A stretch of DNA of 64,000 bases from Uloborus plumipes (GCA_038373865.1 JAXGGA010001036.1:62001-126000); one strand, 5' to 3'. Shown: positions 1 to 12,590, counted from the first letter of the stretch. Made by a program: numbers and translations. The notes: generated by a model from the letters alone, not told the origin.

Positions 1-471
1 AAAATTTGGATTGAAACTCTGTTGTAACTGTTTTTCGACACGAAAGGGGTCAAATTCATAGATAAATCTTTTAATGTTCATTGCTTTTCCTGAGAGGAGA
101 GGGCAGGATTAAAACTATTAAAATTTGATAACACTATAAGTTAGATTTGAGATTTTAATTAGAAATTACACAAATAACTTTTAAAAATATGACATAAAAT
201 TGTAAAGATAATTTTTGGACTTCAAAATGGGTGTAATTAATGAAATAACACTTCAGATCCAAATTTTGCTGTTTTTCAGCGGTAAGGGAGACTAGGCGTT
301 AGATTTTTCTAATTAAAATCTCAAATCTAACTTGTAGTGTTATCAAATTTTAATAGTTTTAATCCTGCCCTCTCCTCTCAGGAAAAACAATGAACATTAA
401 AAGATTTATTTATGAATTTGACCCCTTTCGTGTTCGAAAAACAATTACCACAGAGTTTCAATCCATATTTT
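1..471. repeat. Long inverted repeat (fold-back element), left end cut by window edge
   Basis: Bases 1-165 and 306-471 are near-perfect reverse complements (both arms include the GACCCCTTTC / GAAAGGGGTC box and a CTGCCCTCTCCTCTCAG-type stretch), separated by about 140 bases of unrelated loop. The RNA or single strand would fold into a hairpin of about 165 bp with few mismatches. No coding capacity is visible. The left arm may extend beyond the window, so the element could be longer. Most likely a fold-back or MITE-type DNA element; the family is not recognised. Confidence 0.8.
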
Positions 472-2255
472 TGTCGTTGATTTCGCAATCACCTTAAAAA
501 AAAAAATAATAATTAATTTGTTTATGTGTCACTATTCTTATGAATAATATAAACTAAAATTCCTTTTGTTTTTATGTATGCATGTATTTTCTTCGTGTGC
601 CGAAAAAATAAATCTCCCCAATCCTTAATCCCGTTATTTGTGTTATTACTTTTAAAAATCTCGAAACTAACTTGTCAGGAGCCTTGTTTTTTAATTGACC
701 ACTTTTGTATTCCAGAAATTGTTCATACACAATGTCATTCTATATTCTTTTCGTAAATTCTGTAAAAATCGCATTTAAAAATTTTGGAATTCACTCGTGC
801 TGCCATCTATGAGATATGGTAGAACTACGCGGAAAATGACGGAATTTAACGCCTAGTGACTTACTAATCAAAGGACCCACTTTTTTTCATTAATGGGTTT
901 TTCGACCCAGGAAACTGATAGTTCAGCACAAACACTGTAACACAGAGTCCATCAAGCACGAAGCACAATTTCTATACAACACGATTCATAGTACTGATTT
1001 TCATCTTGTTCATAGAAATTATTAAAAATAAATAATTTAAATATATAAATTAAAAAGTATCTTATAACACAATTTCTATACAGCATGGAGCGAATGAGCC
1101 GCATTATACAAGGGACACCTGTACATTTCAAGATTTTTCTACTTTTTTTCAACACATAATTTGTTAAAAAGAAAACAACACAGATGACATGGATCATATT
1201 CACTTGTTTTTCATTACATACAATTCCAATCGCTAACATCTGCAAAAATATCTATTCTCAGAAAGATTAAATAATATTACATTAAATACTACTACATACA
1301 TACAACAAAAAAAAAAAAAAAAACGCAACACAGGCACTGGAACTGAACCTTGTGGATAGTGATGCGAGTCCTCGAAAATATTATCAGTGAGAAGAGATTT
1401 AAAATGGGAATAGTCCTAAGAATATTTCCCTGGCCATCGTACCTTCCCAAAAATTCAGAATTAAACAAAATAGAGTTTTTTTGTATTACCAACCAGGGTT
1501 TAATTTTTAATAGTTCGAAGGTAAAGGACCGACCGCTTATGTCACACCTTAAATTCCTTAAAATCATACAAATATATTGAAGCTTAGAAACACTTCTAAA
1601 TTAAATTTAGAAAAGAGAACGAGGAATCTTTCCTTCAGAAAGTAAGAAAATACATAAAATTAATTACCATATCTGTCACTTTTGGGCCTTTGGGTGTTTT
1701 TTCTTCAGCTGAAACAAAATATGCATTGAAGCAAAATATGCATAAGGCGAATCCAAAGGAAAACAGAAACATTTTGAAAATTATTTTACGGTTCAAAATT
1801 TTAGTAAAAAAAAAGCACATCTAACGCCACGTCAAATTCTATTAATCTTTACTACGACAGCATTGAAGCAATCTGAAAAATCTCATCAAAATGCAAGTTG
1901 CCGGTTCAATCGAAGTCGTAGTATATATATATATATTGTAAGATGAAAATAATGGTTTTAAATATGGATTATGTATTTAATCACATAGCATGTTTGGAAC
2001 TAAAAATATTCACTCACAAAGCCTCACAGAACACAGTCACTTTATTTATTGCACATTGGGAATTTCACCATTTCATAAGTCAGTTTTTTTCTCTTATTAT
2101 GGGAAAGTTAACTGTAGTTCAACGTTCAACCGTGTTTTTTTGTGACCTATGTGATGATGGACGAAAGTTTTCTGCTTCAGTTCCGTGAAATGTAGCGAAA
2201 ACAAATTAGCAATTGTTGAGACATTTTATAACTTCGCTTGTGTTAGTTTTTGAAA
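472..2255. other. Non-coding DNA upstream of NDUFA13
   Basis: AT-rich sequence with homopolymer runs and a short (AT)n tract near 1922-1935. Short open frames here have no recognisable motif and no coding-like composition. The last few hundred bases must hold the NDUFA13 promoter and 5' UTR, but no TATA box or initiator can be called with confidence. Confidence 0.5.
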
Positions 2256-5200
2256 ATGTCGGAAACGTTCCGACAAGATATGCCCCCAAAAGGGGGCTAT
2301 CAAGGCATTACATGGGAGAGAGTACCTCTTAAAAAACCATTTAGTGGTAAATATCACGCTTTTTTCTGCTCTTTTCTTTGAAATAATGGTTTTTGTAGAA
2401 ATTTTAGCATTATTGCAGCGTTTAATTTAAAACTTTTAAGATTGTTTTACAATAACAAGGACTCGACTCGTGCCCTTTTAACAATTATTACTTGACTATA
2501 GTATCTAACGTCATTTTTCATACCTTGTGCGATTTGCGCCGCAAAACCACTTGACGCTTTTAGTAAACTTCGCTTCGGAACAGTACTTTTATCGACCATT
2601 ATTTTAGTGGCTGTTGTGCTAGAACACAGCGTATTACAATTAGAAAGAGCCTGTCTCGCTGCTATTAAAACTTGAGGCAGTATTAATATTAAGAGGGGAC
2701 GAAGACCTCACCCCCTTCCAATACTCCCCAATATCTACTATGACCTTTCAGAGTTCAACTTGTTGACAAAATCGAACAACCAACATCGCATTGTTCAAGT
2801 TCATTGGTAAGACAAAATAGATGTGAAGAAATACTGAACAGCCAGCTATCTGCTAATTACAGCATCCAGTGGCTAATTTTTGCCTTGTTTCTTCCATTGT
2901 ATTTTTCTTAGGGGACTTGGTTTATGGAAAAGTCGTGGGAGCATTTCTGTAGAGTTAAGACACCTCTTTTCAAAAATTGATCAATTAAGTCTGGTATTTT
3001 ACCATGTTGCTACTCATATTTTCTCAAAGGTATTTTTATGTGATAATGCAATAACTCCCTCAATACTTAATCAATCATTATAAGTATGGCATCATTTTAA
3101 AGTTTTTTTTTCGCTATTCGCAAAAATAGAGCCACATTTTGGTTGTTTTTTCAAAAAAAAAAAAAAAAAAAGATGGTTTTATTTTTTATTACATTGCTTC
3201 AATGTGTAGCATCCCAAAAGACAGACCCAATAGCTCATATGGTTAGAACTTGAAGTCAATGGTGCAAAGATTCAGAGTTAATCTCTATTGCCGACCCCCC
3301 CCCCCCCCAAAAAAAAAAAAAAACCAGAATTCTGATTCAAATTTCCATGAATATATAATCTGCTCTTAGCAGGATTTTGAGCTACTGTTCTGTTGTTAAA
3401 AATCAGGAAAATTTATTTATCACTTTTTATTGTTACTACTATTTTTTTAATTGTCTTTAATTCGAAAGAAATAATGCTTCATTGTAAACATTACACACAT
3501 CACTATATTACATGATACTGTTAAAGTAAAATAAAAAATGAATAAAATGCTGATTAAAAGTGAACAGCATGCATTTTCATTTCCTATTGTCCTTAAGCAT
3601 CTTTAAAAAAAATGAGAAGTCCCTTTGTATGAATACTGCCTGTTAAAAAACCTGAAAAGTAACGAAATCACTTGTAAATTAAAATGCTGATTAAAAGTGA
3701 ACAGCATGCATTTTCATTTCCTATTGTCCTTAAGCATCTTTAAAAAAAATGAGAAGTCCCTTTGTATGAATACTGCCTGTTAAAAAACCTGAAAAGTAAC
3801 GAAATCACTTGTAAATTAAAAATTATGAACTTTTCAATGAAAAGTAGATGTTCAAAATTTGTTCCTTTTTAAAGTAAGTTAAAACTGAATTGGAATGCTA
3901 AATCTCTCTACTTAAATGTGCCTTTTGCTCAGAATTGGAGAGGGTTTTGAAATTGGAGTGGAAGATTATATTTTCATGTTTGCTATACTTTAATCAACTA
4001 CTTTCCTTCTATGCGAATGTGAACAAATGTATTTAATAAAATACAGAAACAAAGCTTTTTTTTTTTTTTTGTGGTAAATCCCAGTATAATTTCTTTAAAA
4101 TATTTTACCAAAATAGATGCCATGGATTTCAACTTAATTTAGTGAGCACCGTGACATTTGAATGCTAATAGATAACATAATTATCAATGTGAGTAAAAAC
4201 ATGGGTGATTCTGAGTTCGTAAAAAAATACCTGAAAGTTTGAAAGAGAAAATATGTGTGTGTGAGGGGGGGAGGGGGGTGTTTTTTTAAAACTAAAGCCC
4301 CTATTACTTAAGCACACCTAATTTTGTAATTATACACATATAATAATGAATATAGGTTAATAAGTGTCAAAAATGAGAAGAATTTAATTTTCATATCCGA
4401 TGCAAATCGATTGCATTTATTTAAATGAAGGCATCAAAATCAAAAAAAGATACAAATAAAATAATTTATTAAAGTAAAAAAACAATCATAATGGTATCTT
4501 AACATTTTTATTCGATGAATATTATTAATAATTATCGGTATAATCATCGAAAATTCAAAAAAGCAAGAAAAATTCCGGAGGTTTGAAGACAGAAGCATGA
4601 TTAAAAATATCTTATTTTCGGTATTTTCGAACATGAAAATACCTGAATCGATCATGAAAATACCGGAACACAATCCCTGGTAAAAATGACAAAACAAAAA
4701 AAAAATATTAGGACTGGTGCAACTTTGCTATGTTCTTAAATTTGAAAAACATACCTCTCCATTTTGGGACATGTACAGTTTGGTCCTAATCAGGCTGATC
4801 TAATATAGTGAACATGACCTGTGTTGCAAGATTAAACATGATGTATGTATTGAATTAAAATGTTAAATGATTATTGTGAGGACCCCTGCATGCAGCGGGC
4901 TTTCTGAAAGGAGGTCACTATGACCTCCCAAATATTTCCTTATTTGGCAAATTTAGACAACTGTCTGTTTGCAATTTGTGCGCCTGGCAGCCACGGACGC
5001 TTCCATCTGAAAAAGGGGAGTCAGGTTTTGGATGCGCACTACCCGATGCCTTCAGCTTTTGTTCGCTTACTACTTCCTCGTTGCTTTTCTCCCTATTTCG
5101 AGAAAGTCCGAAGAGACTTGGCGGCGTGTGCGCAGATGCGGCGGAGGTCGTACGAAAATTTTTTAGACGGTAGCAATGTTACAAATGCTTATGCATTTTC

Positions 5201-8200
5201 TCATCAGATGCACGCTAAATCATTCTCTTAAATTTGGAGTTTTATTTGGTAACTTAAGAACCCGCTCCTCTTTTAAGAATTTTATTTCAAGACATGCCTA
5301 ACTGAATGCTTGAACATATATACAAAAATAAGTAGTGCTGTTTCAAAATTTTGTTTTTTGAACAATTTTTTTGAAAAATAAAAAGTCAACCAATATCCAT
5401 CAGTTAAATGAATGAAATTAGGCTTATGTAATGAGATTTGTTTTGGCTTGTATTTGGTCCAATAAAAGGGATTCCACTGTAGGGGTGGACGATGTGAGAA
5501 TTTCTACTTCTTGATGCATTCACAACCTTACATCGCAATGTTACGATGCATCACAATTTCTTAAAAGAGAAACATTTTTTTATTAAAGTCATGTTTTAAA
5601 AAGTAAAATAAAAATTATTTTATGCTGTCTCCAAGTTTTTTAAAAGAGGGAAATTTTTTGGGAGGTCAGTCAGGGCTGCGGAGTCGGAGGAAAAATGGCC
5701 GACTCCGGGATTTTAAAACCTCAGACTCCTGACTCTTGCTTTTTTTTATTATTTATTTATTTTTTTCCCAAACGTGAAGAGGGAAAAACCCTAGACAAAG
5801 GTCCATTAAGGTCTATTAAGTCCATTTTTAAAAGTTTCATTTTTATTCATGGTCGTAGCCAGGACTCACTTTAGGGGGGGGGGGGAGGTAGCAAGTTGGG
5901 GAATCCTAGTTGGAGTTCATGGGAGGTCATTGTGACCTCCAGGGCCGGATTTACACATCTTTCGCCCATGGGCCCGAAAATTTTCACCGCCCCCCCCCCC
6001 TCAAAAAAAAAAGGAACTTTGTTTTAGTGTAAAATGTTCTGATTTTGCACAAGATGAATATAACACAAAATAAAACAATAACTGCGACCCCCTATTTTAT
6101 ATTAAGCAAACACTTTTTTTTTTCCAAAGGTCAAAATTATAGTCGTAATGTGAAGTTATTGAACCATGGTAGTTGACAGTAAATTTAATTTATTGTAACA
6201 TTTTTTTGGATTGTTAAACTTCTGCTAATTGTTGGAGACAGAATCAATTTCTTTAGCCATTTAAACATAGTTTTTGTTGGTATGGAAACCCATTTGTTTT
6301 AAGAAACGAGCATAATACTATAGTAAAAATAACGTACTGAAAGGCAAGGCTGTTAAAAAAATTTCATGAAAGAAAATTATATTTTATTTGCTCAAAATAT
6401 TACGTACTTTGTTAGAGAAATGTAGGACCAGATTATCGAAATAAAATAAGGAAGTAATATAAATGACAAGTTGTGGGCATACTGAAGGGTTCTATTATTA
6501 TTATATTAATGGGGATACAAGATACAAATGTAAAATGTTAGTTCATACAAAAACGAACTCGAACTGGGATATAACTCAAAAATTGCAGTTTTATAGCTAT
6601 TTTATCTTCATCAATTTTAAATTATTATTCAGACTTTAATATGTTTGGAAATAAATTGTTATACACTGATTTGAACAATTATAGTCTCACTCACTTCGTT
6701 ATGCAGTTACTAAAAACTAATAAACTCTAATTAGAACAATGTGACTGAAAGACAAATTCCTAGAATACGGAGCAGTAGGTGAAACCCCTTTTGCCGCGAG
6801 GGGATGCTTTTCTTGTTTTCGACTTGAACACAGTAGCCTGGTCTTGATAAGGGAAAAAGAGGAAAATAGAGCTTCTGCTGAAAAGTTAGGCTAGATGAAA
6901 ATGTCCGATGCACTTTTGAGACGGAAAAAAAGGACAAAAAAAAAAAAAACGCCGCTCCTGAATTATATGAAGATTTTTTTTTTTTTTAAGATAAAATTGG
7001 AAATAATTCTGAAATTATTTTGTTATTTGCGGAAATTTTTGATTGATACAATCTGCCGCCCCCTAAAATTTGCCGCCCTGGGCCCATGCCTAAATCCGGG
7101 CCTGGTGACCTCTCAAAAAATGCAATTTTCTCAAGAGTTCTTGCAGGTAATTTCATCACATTTATCTCAATTCTCGTAGGTCATTGTCACCTCCCAAAAA
7201 GTCCATTTTCTCCAGAGCAAAAGACAAGTGCCGCTCTTGTCATTTGACTCCGTACAAAATTAATCCTGTTTTTGTTAAATGGCCAGACTTTATTTTAACA
7301 CATTGCATTTTTGCTGCAAACATTTTTTATTCACTTGCATAAGCCCAAACATAGCAATTCGTTTCACAAAGCAGACCTGCCATTTTGAAGCCCTTTTTAA
7401 TGATCCTAGATGCTTAGGATTTGGATGTTGGACGCTGAAAATTTGTATCCGTTAGTTTCAAAGATACATTTTCACCTTCAGAAAATTGGAGGTGGTCGCA
7501 GTCGACATGTTTTTCAGCGACTCCGACTCCTTGAGTCAAAAATCAGTCCGACTCGGACTCTTCAACTCCGACGCTCTGGTCACAGTGACTTCCTATCCAC
7601 CGGGATTTAACAAATAAAGATTCATAAACAATTCACATTTTTTACTTAACAATGCCATATCCTTCAGCTTACAAGATGCGGTTTTCATTTCAAAACTTGA
7701 TCAATTTTCAATGGAAGTGCTAAAAATATCATTCTATGCTATCAACTTGTTCATTAACTCATAACCTCAGAAATAAACAGTTGTTGTGATTATTCACACT
7801 ATTTCTAACGGAAGCTGTAAAACTTCCTCTCGGCTGATTGGCTCGTTGAAAATTTAATTGCCTAACCTTAATTTTTTCACATCGGTCAGGATTTGGTTTG
7901 GTTTAGCTCGCTGCCAATTCAACACCGGCATGAGCAACAGATCAAAATAGGTATAGGATTTAGAACTGGTGTACCGTACATCAGTGCGGTGCCAATCCAT
8001 CGGTTTAGAGAATTCTGGTATCATTACACCGGTAAACCGGTGTAATGATGTTGGCCGTACACCGGTGTTTCGTGATACATCGCCCAGCTCTATTTCATTG
8101 TATATTTTCTCTTTTATCCATTACAATAAATAAACTATAACTACAAATAATTATGTAAGAAAAGAAACCACTTTATTTAATTTAAGACTCCAACTTTAGT

Positions 8201-11200
8201 GAAACCAATTAAAAAAAAAATTTTAAGTAATAGTTACAAAATAAAATTTGGAGACCACTAAAGCCAACTACTATTAGTCATAAAAGGAAAAAAATAAATA
8301 AGAAGTGTGCTGAAAATGTACATCAGTGCGGTGCCGATCCATCGGTTTAGAGAAGAACTCCGGTAAACCGGGGTAGTGATGTTGGGCGTACACCGGTGTT
8401 TCGTGATACATCGCCCAGCTCTATTTCATTGTATATTTTCTCTTTTATCAATTACAATAAATAAACTATAACTACAAATAATTATGTAAGAAAAGAAACC
8501 ACTTTATTTAATTTAAGACTCCAACTTTAGTGAAACCAATTAAAAAAAAAATTTAAGTAATAGTTACAAAATAAAATTTGGAGACCACTAAAGCCAACTA
8601 CTATTAGTCATAAAAGGGAAAAAATAAATAAGAAGTGTGCTGAAAAAACAAGTTTGGTCAAAGAAGTCATAACTCCTTGTGTAATACAACTTCTGTGTTT
8701 TAAGTTACAAGGAACCAAGGGTCCTTGTTTTTTTTTTTTTTTTTTATTCTCAAGGCTATTAACATTTTTTTAACTTTTTTATCAAGGCTAATAATCATGA
8801 ACTTATGATTCCTTTTATAATTGCTAAAAGTTTCCTTTCAATCCAAAATATAGCTGTAAAACAGTGGTCGGAAGAAGCGCGCTACAAGTAGCGAAACTAC
8901 TGTAGTAGCTACATTTTTTAGTAGTTTAGTGAGGTGTGCGATACAAAAAAATAGTAGTTTGTAGCGATTTCTGGGAATTACTTTTAAATAAAAAAAACAA
9001 ATAAATAAATGAAAGAAATTTAAAAAAAAAAGGGGACCGAATTAAAAAAACAAGGTTTAATTGACTTTGACTGGTGCAAATCTTGCACGAGTACAGCAGC
9101 GAACACAATGCGAAATAAGAACCTTAAAAATACGAGCTGATCCCTTAGATACAGCATTTTGACGAAATACATTCTATCTGTTTGACGTCATTAGTTTATG
9201 GGTGATTCTCCAAAAACCTGGCATTTTCGACTCACAAACTCTATAAAAATAAAAATGCTTAAAAAAATCTAAAAAAAATCATACTTACTCTTTGTTAGGA
9301 GCTTATTAAGAGAAAAATAGAGGGAACTCACTTTAAGTATGCTACACCCCCAAAAAAGGGGGTCAATTTTTTCAAACCGAGAGAGTGACAAGAAGCACTA
9401 AGCGAGCAAAGAAATGAATTTTATCAAGGATTATCAGAAATTTTACAACAACAACAAAGAAATAACTTCAACATGAATGAAAAACTATGTTTATTGTTGA
9501 CAAACAAAACTAATTTACAACCTCCTTAAACGAACACTGTTTTAAGAGATGCAGCATACGACAAATTTAATATTTTTTGAAGAAAGAGATTTACAATCAT
9601 AAAATAAAGTTCAAATTTTTCTAAATGAATACTTTTTTTAATAAATGAGACTCCTTTTTAATATTTTTAACTAATGTTTGGTAAATAAATCCATCTATTC
9701 TACCGGATGTTTTACCAATGCTTTAAAAGTAATGCTAGAGTGACTTTTTTTTTGCGCCAGGAGAGGGACATTTTTTTGCGCCAGGAGAGGGACATTTTAA
9801 TAAAAAAAGGCTGATATTTCTACCAGGAATTATATAGAAGGTAAATAATGGTATTTTTCTCTTTTATCCCTCTTAACTCAATTACACACTGCAGGCAGAA
9901 TTACTATTTTTATTTTATTTAGAACAAAAATGTTGGCCAGGAGAGGGACATCGAAAATGTTACACACCTCATTTTGAACTAAGGAATAATAATACGAACA
10001 GCAGACACATTCTATCGACAAAATACTCTATGAGTCCAAAGAAGTGATGAGAATAAACAGTGTTATAGTACTGCAGATTCAAAATTCCTTCTTTTTGCCT
10101 TTAATAGAACCAATTTGAAGGCCAGGAGAGGGACATGCAATCTGGGGACAAACTTCAAAATGATCTACCTGATTATATAATCATTTAAATAAGCTAAAAC
10201 AACACTATATTACATTCATAACTATACATAATTCAACACTACAAGTGGAATTTGTGCAATGTTCACGTAAAATTTTAAAATAATTTATTTACATTTTAGA
10301 AACAGGGTGGGACACGCAAAAAAGGTGACTTTTTGGCTATTCAAAAATTTTTGTAGAAAAGAATAAATGAAAAATTGTTTTAATATGAATTGAATAACAT
10401 CAGAATAAGTATTTCTAACAATTAAAAAAATTAAACTTTCCAGGGCAAATAATTTTTGTGCTGTCCTACGGGGACATCATATTGTTCGGATTTTGGAGAA
10501 TCACCCTTATATGGCATCATAATTTTTATATTCATTCAAATATTCCCTGGCAAGAAACTTTGAAATAATGCAACCTTTTTTTTTTTTTTAATCTTTCAAC
10601 TTTTGAATCCTTTCTTGTGGCAAATATACGTAAAAATTGTAAAAATAAAAAGGAAAAGTAATAAATAAATTCAAAGACAATTTTTAGTTCTACTCCATAT
10701 TCAAATGAGTTAATTTATTAATGTAAACCACTTTTCGAATTTTTTCGGTTAATCCACAAATGGTGCATGCTTTTATTTATTTATTTTTTTTATTTTTGTA
10801 AAGTAGCGAAGTAGCGACTACAATTCAAAAGTAGTTTGTAGTCGCTACATTTTAGAAAAAGTAGTTGTAGTTAACTACATTTATAACAAAGTAGTTGTAG
10901 TTCGCTACAAAAGAAATGTAGTTTTTCCAACCACTGCTGTAAAATAACCCTTAGCTATTGTGGGTACATAATCCAAAAAGCAGGTGATTGTATTAGTTTA
11001 TTCTCTATTATTCTTGTTCCATGAATCTCAGAATACATTGGTTAGAAGTTCATCTTCATTTAACTCAAGTTCTCTTAAGCAAAACCACTGCTGGTTATTT
11101 TATTCACAAAAAGAGAACTAGTAATTTTGAATGTGTGTTTTCTCGAGTCTTAAAACAAAAGAGAGTTTGGTGGAGTTCTAAGAGGCACCCGAATCTTTAG

Positions 11201-12531
11201 CATAGTTCGGGGAATTATAAATTAAAAAATGTTCATTTCACACAAATAGAATACAATCATAATTGATTGAAAAATATCAATTTTTACTTTTATTCTTATG
11301 TTAATTAAAATACCTTTCAAGTAAAGCCATTTTAGTTTTTTATTAAAGTCATGAAATGTCATTTTTATATTTCAGGAGTCAAGCTGTTTTCTGGTTGGCT
11401 TGCAATTACAGTATTTTCTTATTATTTTTATGCTCAAGGTATTAAACTCAGAAAGTAAGTATTTTCTATACAATCTTACAGTCTATAATTTTTGTTTCTT
11501 TTTACTAATAAATTTATTTTTTAGGCGTACTAAGCGTGAGAATGATGAAGTTTCTGTAGCTATAGAACCACTTTTAGTTGCTGAGAGAGATAGAATGTAA
11601 GAATTAAATCATTTTCTTTCTCTACAAGTTCTTTAAAAAAAATGTATATATCCTAATTTGTTCAAGATATTAATGTGATTAACGCATCCCATGTGAAGGC
11701 TATACAAGTTATTACATTCTTTTGTTACAAAATCTTTTTTTAACTGCTCAATTTGTCACTATATCAGTTTAAAACAACAAAAACCTTCAGGAGGCTTCAG
11801 GGATGCCCCAACTGTGCCAATCACTGATGCTGAGTCAAGCTGCTACAAAGGACAAAAATAAAATTTTAGGAGATGGTAAATTTTTTAAGGAAAAAAGGAT
11901 TTTCGGTGAATGCGAACCCTGAAGGTCTTCTGATAAAATACTTGCAACTTTCTTTGGCCTGGGTAAGGTCTTTGAATTGTACTAAATTTTCTATGTCCCA
12001 TTAGGAACTCCTTGTGCAGATAAAAGCTTGTTCTTTGACACATATAAAAAGTATGCAATTAATTTATTCACCAATTATCAATAAGTTAAAGGAGGTTGAA
12101 AGAGGCTCAAAGTTTTACATCTATTATTAAGTTGTAAGAGAATAAATAAAAAATAACTTTGTTTCAATTGGACATTCAAACTAAAAATATTTATTTGATA
12201 ATTTTTATTTACAAAGCACTAAAGGTAGTTTATTGAAAAAAAAAAAAAAAATACAAAACTTGTTTGGGGGTTCTTTGCTCAAGTTTTTCAGTCTGATGAC
12301 AAAGTTATTCACTGCCTTTTTTCCAGGTATCTGAACCAATTACGAAAAAATAGAGAGGAAGAAGCAGAGCTGATGAAAAATGTACCTGGGTGGAAAGTTG
12401 GTACATGGTATGGTGAACCACTTTTTAAAACTATTGGAGATAATATAATTGATCCAATATCTGATGAATACTATGTACATTGCAAACCAAATTCTAAGTA
12501 TGACATGTCTATGTATAGCTTTTGGTACTAA
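2256..12531 (+). CDS. NDUFA13: NADH dehydrogenase [ubiquinone] 1 alpha subcomplex subunit 13 (GRIM-19), 4 exons
   Basis: Accessory, membrane-anchored subunit of mitochondrial respiratory complex I; the human homologue is also called GRIM-19. Coding exons are 2256-2346, 11376-11454, 11525-11596 and 12327-12531, all with GT donors and AG acceptors and phases that close exactly (447 nt, 148 aa plus stop). Human NDUFA13 is 144 aa. The N-terminus carries the family motif QDMPPKGGY (residues 8-16). A single membrane helix follows (about residues 34-52, GWLAITVFSYYFYAQGIKL), then a basic stretch and a charged region with EPLLVAERDR, the family block LRKNREEEAELMKNVPGWKVG, and a C-terminus ending FWY. 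The start is the first ATG in frame (AAAATGTC context). Intron 1 is 9.0 kb and full of transposons, intron 2 only 70 bp, intron 3 730 bp. A polyadenylation signal lies 60 bp after the stop. The gene looks intact and functional. Confidence 0.95.
3544..3820. repeat. Perfect tandem duplication, 137-bp unit x2
   Basis: Bases 3544-3680 are repeated directly at 3681-3817 with no difference that I can see. The unit starts AAAATGCTGATTAAAAG and ends CACTTGTAAATT. It lies in NDUFA13 intron 1 and has no coding capacity. The identity implies a recent duplication or an assembly artefact. Confidence 0.9.
4960..5175. other. GC-rich island in NDUFA13 intron 1
   Basis: About 200 bases are much richer in G+C than their surroundings, with CpG-containing stretches (GGCGGCGTGTGCGCAGATGC near 5119). 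A 103-codon open frame (4920-5231) crosses it, but the protein has no family motif and the openness can be explained by low AT content. It begins beside a GGAGGTCACTATGACCTCC palindrome like the AGGTCATTGTGACCT motif in the repeat at 5671, so it is probably part of an old repeat. Function unknown. Confidence 0.35.
5671..7578. mobile_element. Non-autonomous DNA element with GCTGCGGAGTCGGAG-type ends (copy A), interrupted
   Basis: Starts CAGGGCTGCGGAGTCGGAGG at 5671; the opposite end near 7578 contains the inverted, diverged form (ACTCCGACGCTCTG). Repeated GACTCCGACTC words lie near both ends. A second, truncated copy at 60013-60570 is colinear with it over roughly 500 bp, which shows that bases 5940-7104 are a later insertion. 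No target duplication could be confirmed. The ends (CAG...CTG) suggest a hAT-like non-autonomous element. No coding capacity. Confidence 0.6.
5940..7104. mobile_element. hAT-superfamily non-autonomous transposon with perfect 8-bp target duplication
   Basis: Ends are CAGGGCCGGATTTA at 5940 and the inverted form TAAATCCGGGCCTG ending at 7104. The exact 8-bp duplication GTGACCTC flanks it at 5932-5939 and 7105-7112. Inside each end are GCCCATGGGCCC/GGGCCCATGCC words followed by CCGCCCCC tracts. hAT elements make 8-bp duplications and have CAG...CTG ends, so the class assignment is firm although no transposase is present. The repeat at 60013-60570 gives the unfilled version of the insertion site. 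Confidence 0.9.
7976..8646. repeat. 342-bp tandem duplication containing a 28-bp palindrome
   Basis: Copy 1 (7976-8317) and copy 2 (8318-8646) both start GTACATCAGTGCGGTGCC and end AGAAGTGTGCTGAAAA. Copy 1 holds a perfect palindrome at 8021-8048 (13-bp arms TCATTACACCGGT around AA). In copy 2 the left arm has been altered (TCCGGTAAACCGGGGTAGTGA), so the palindrome is broken. Related CACCGGTGT words recur. It is probably the end of an unclassified repeat family, duplicated in place in NDUFA13 intron 1. Confidence 0.85.
8862..10936. mobile_element. hAT transposon with perfect 8-bp target duplication, interrupted by another element
   Basis: The ends are CAGTGGTCGG at 8862 and CCAACCACTG ending at 10936. 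The exact 8-bp duplication CTGTAAAA lies at 8854-8861 and 10937-10944. Both ends are rich in GTAGCG/CGCTAC words in alternating orientation (8876-8965 and 10803-10915), which could fold. No transposase frame remains. A separate 1.3-kb element (9200-10506) sits inside it, so the original element was about 0.76 kb. Confidence 0.88.
9200..10506. mobile_element. 1.3-kb element with perfect 16-bp terminal inverted repeats and TTAT duplications
   Basis: GGGTGATTCTCCAAAA at 9200-9215 is exactly matched by TTTTGGAGAATCACCC at 10491-10506. The 4-bp duplication TTAT flanks it (9196-9199 and 10507-10510). Inside, the phrase GCCAGGAGAGGGACA occurs at about 9757, 9778, 9937 and 10121, all in the same direction, and related GGGACA words occur elsewhere. 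No convincing transposase frame. It lies within the hAT element at 8862-10936, so it is younger than that element. Superfamily not assigned. Confidence 0.85.
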
Positions 12532-12590
12532 ACTTAAGTGTGCAATTAATATGTTTGCCTAAATTGGAAGTGTAATGTAACGTTTCAGAT

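Noticed and set aside
3228..3292. tRNA-derived SINE head (TAGCTCATATGGTTAGAAC)
   Set aside because: The A-box-like word is plausible but the B box is poor and no SINE body could be recognised.
4920..5231. 103-codon open frame on the + strand
   Set aside because: No family motif; it lies in a GC-rich repeat-like stretch inside NDUFA13 intron 1, where stops are rarer by composition.
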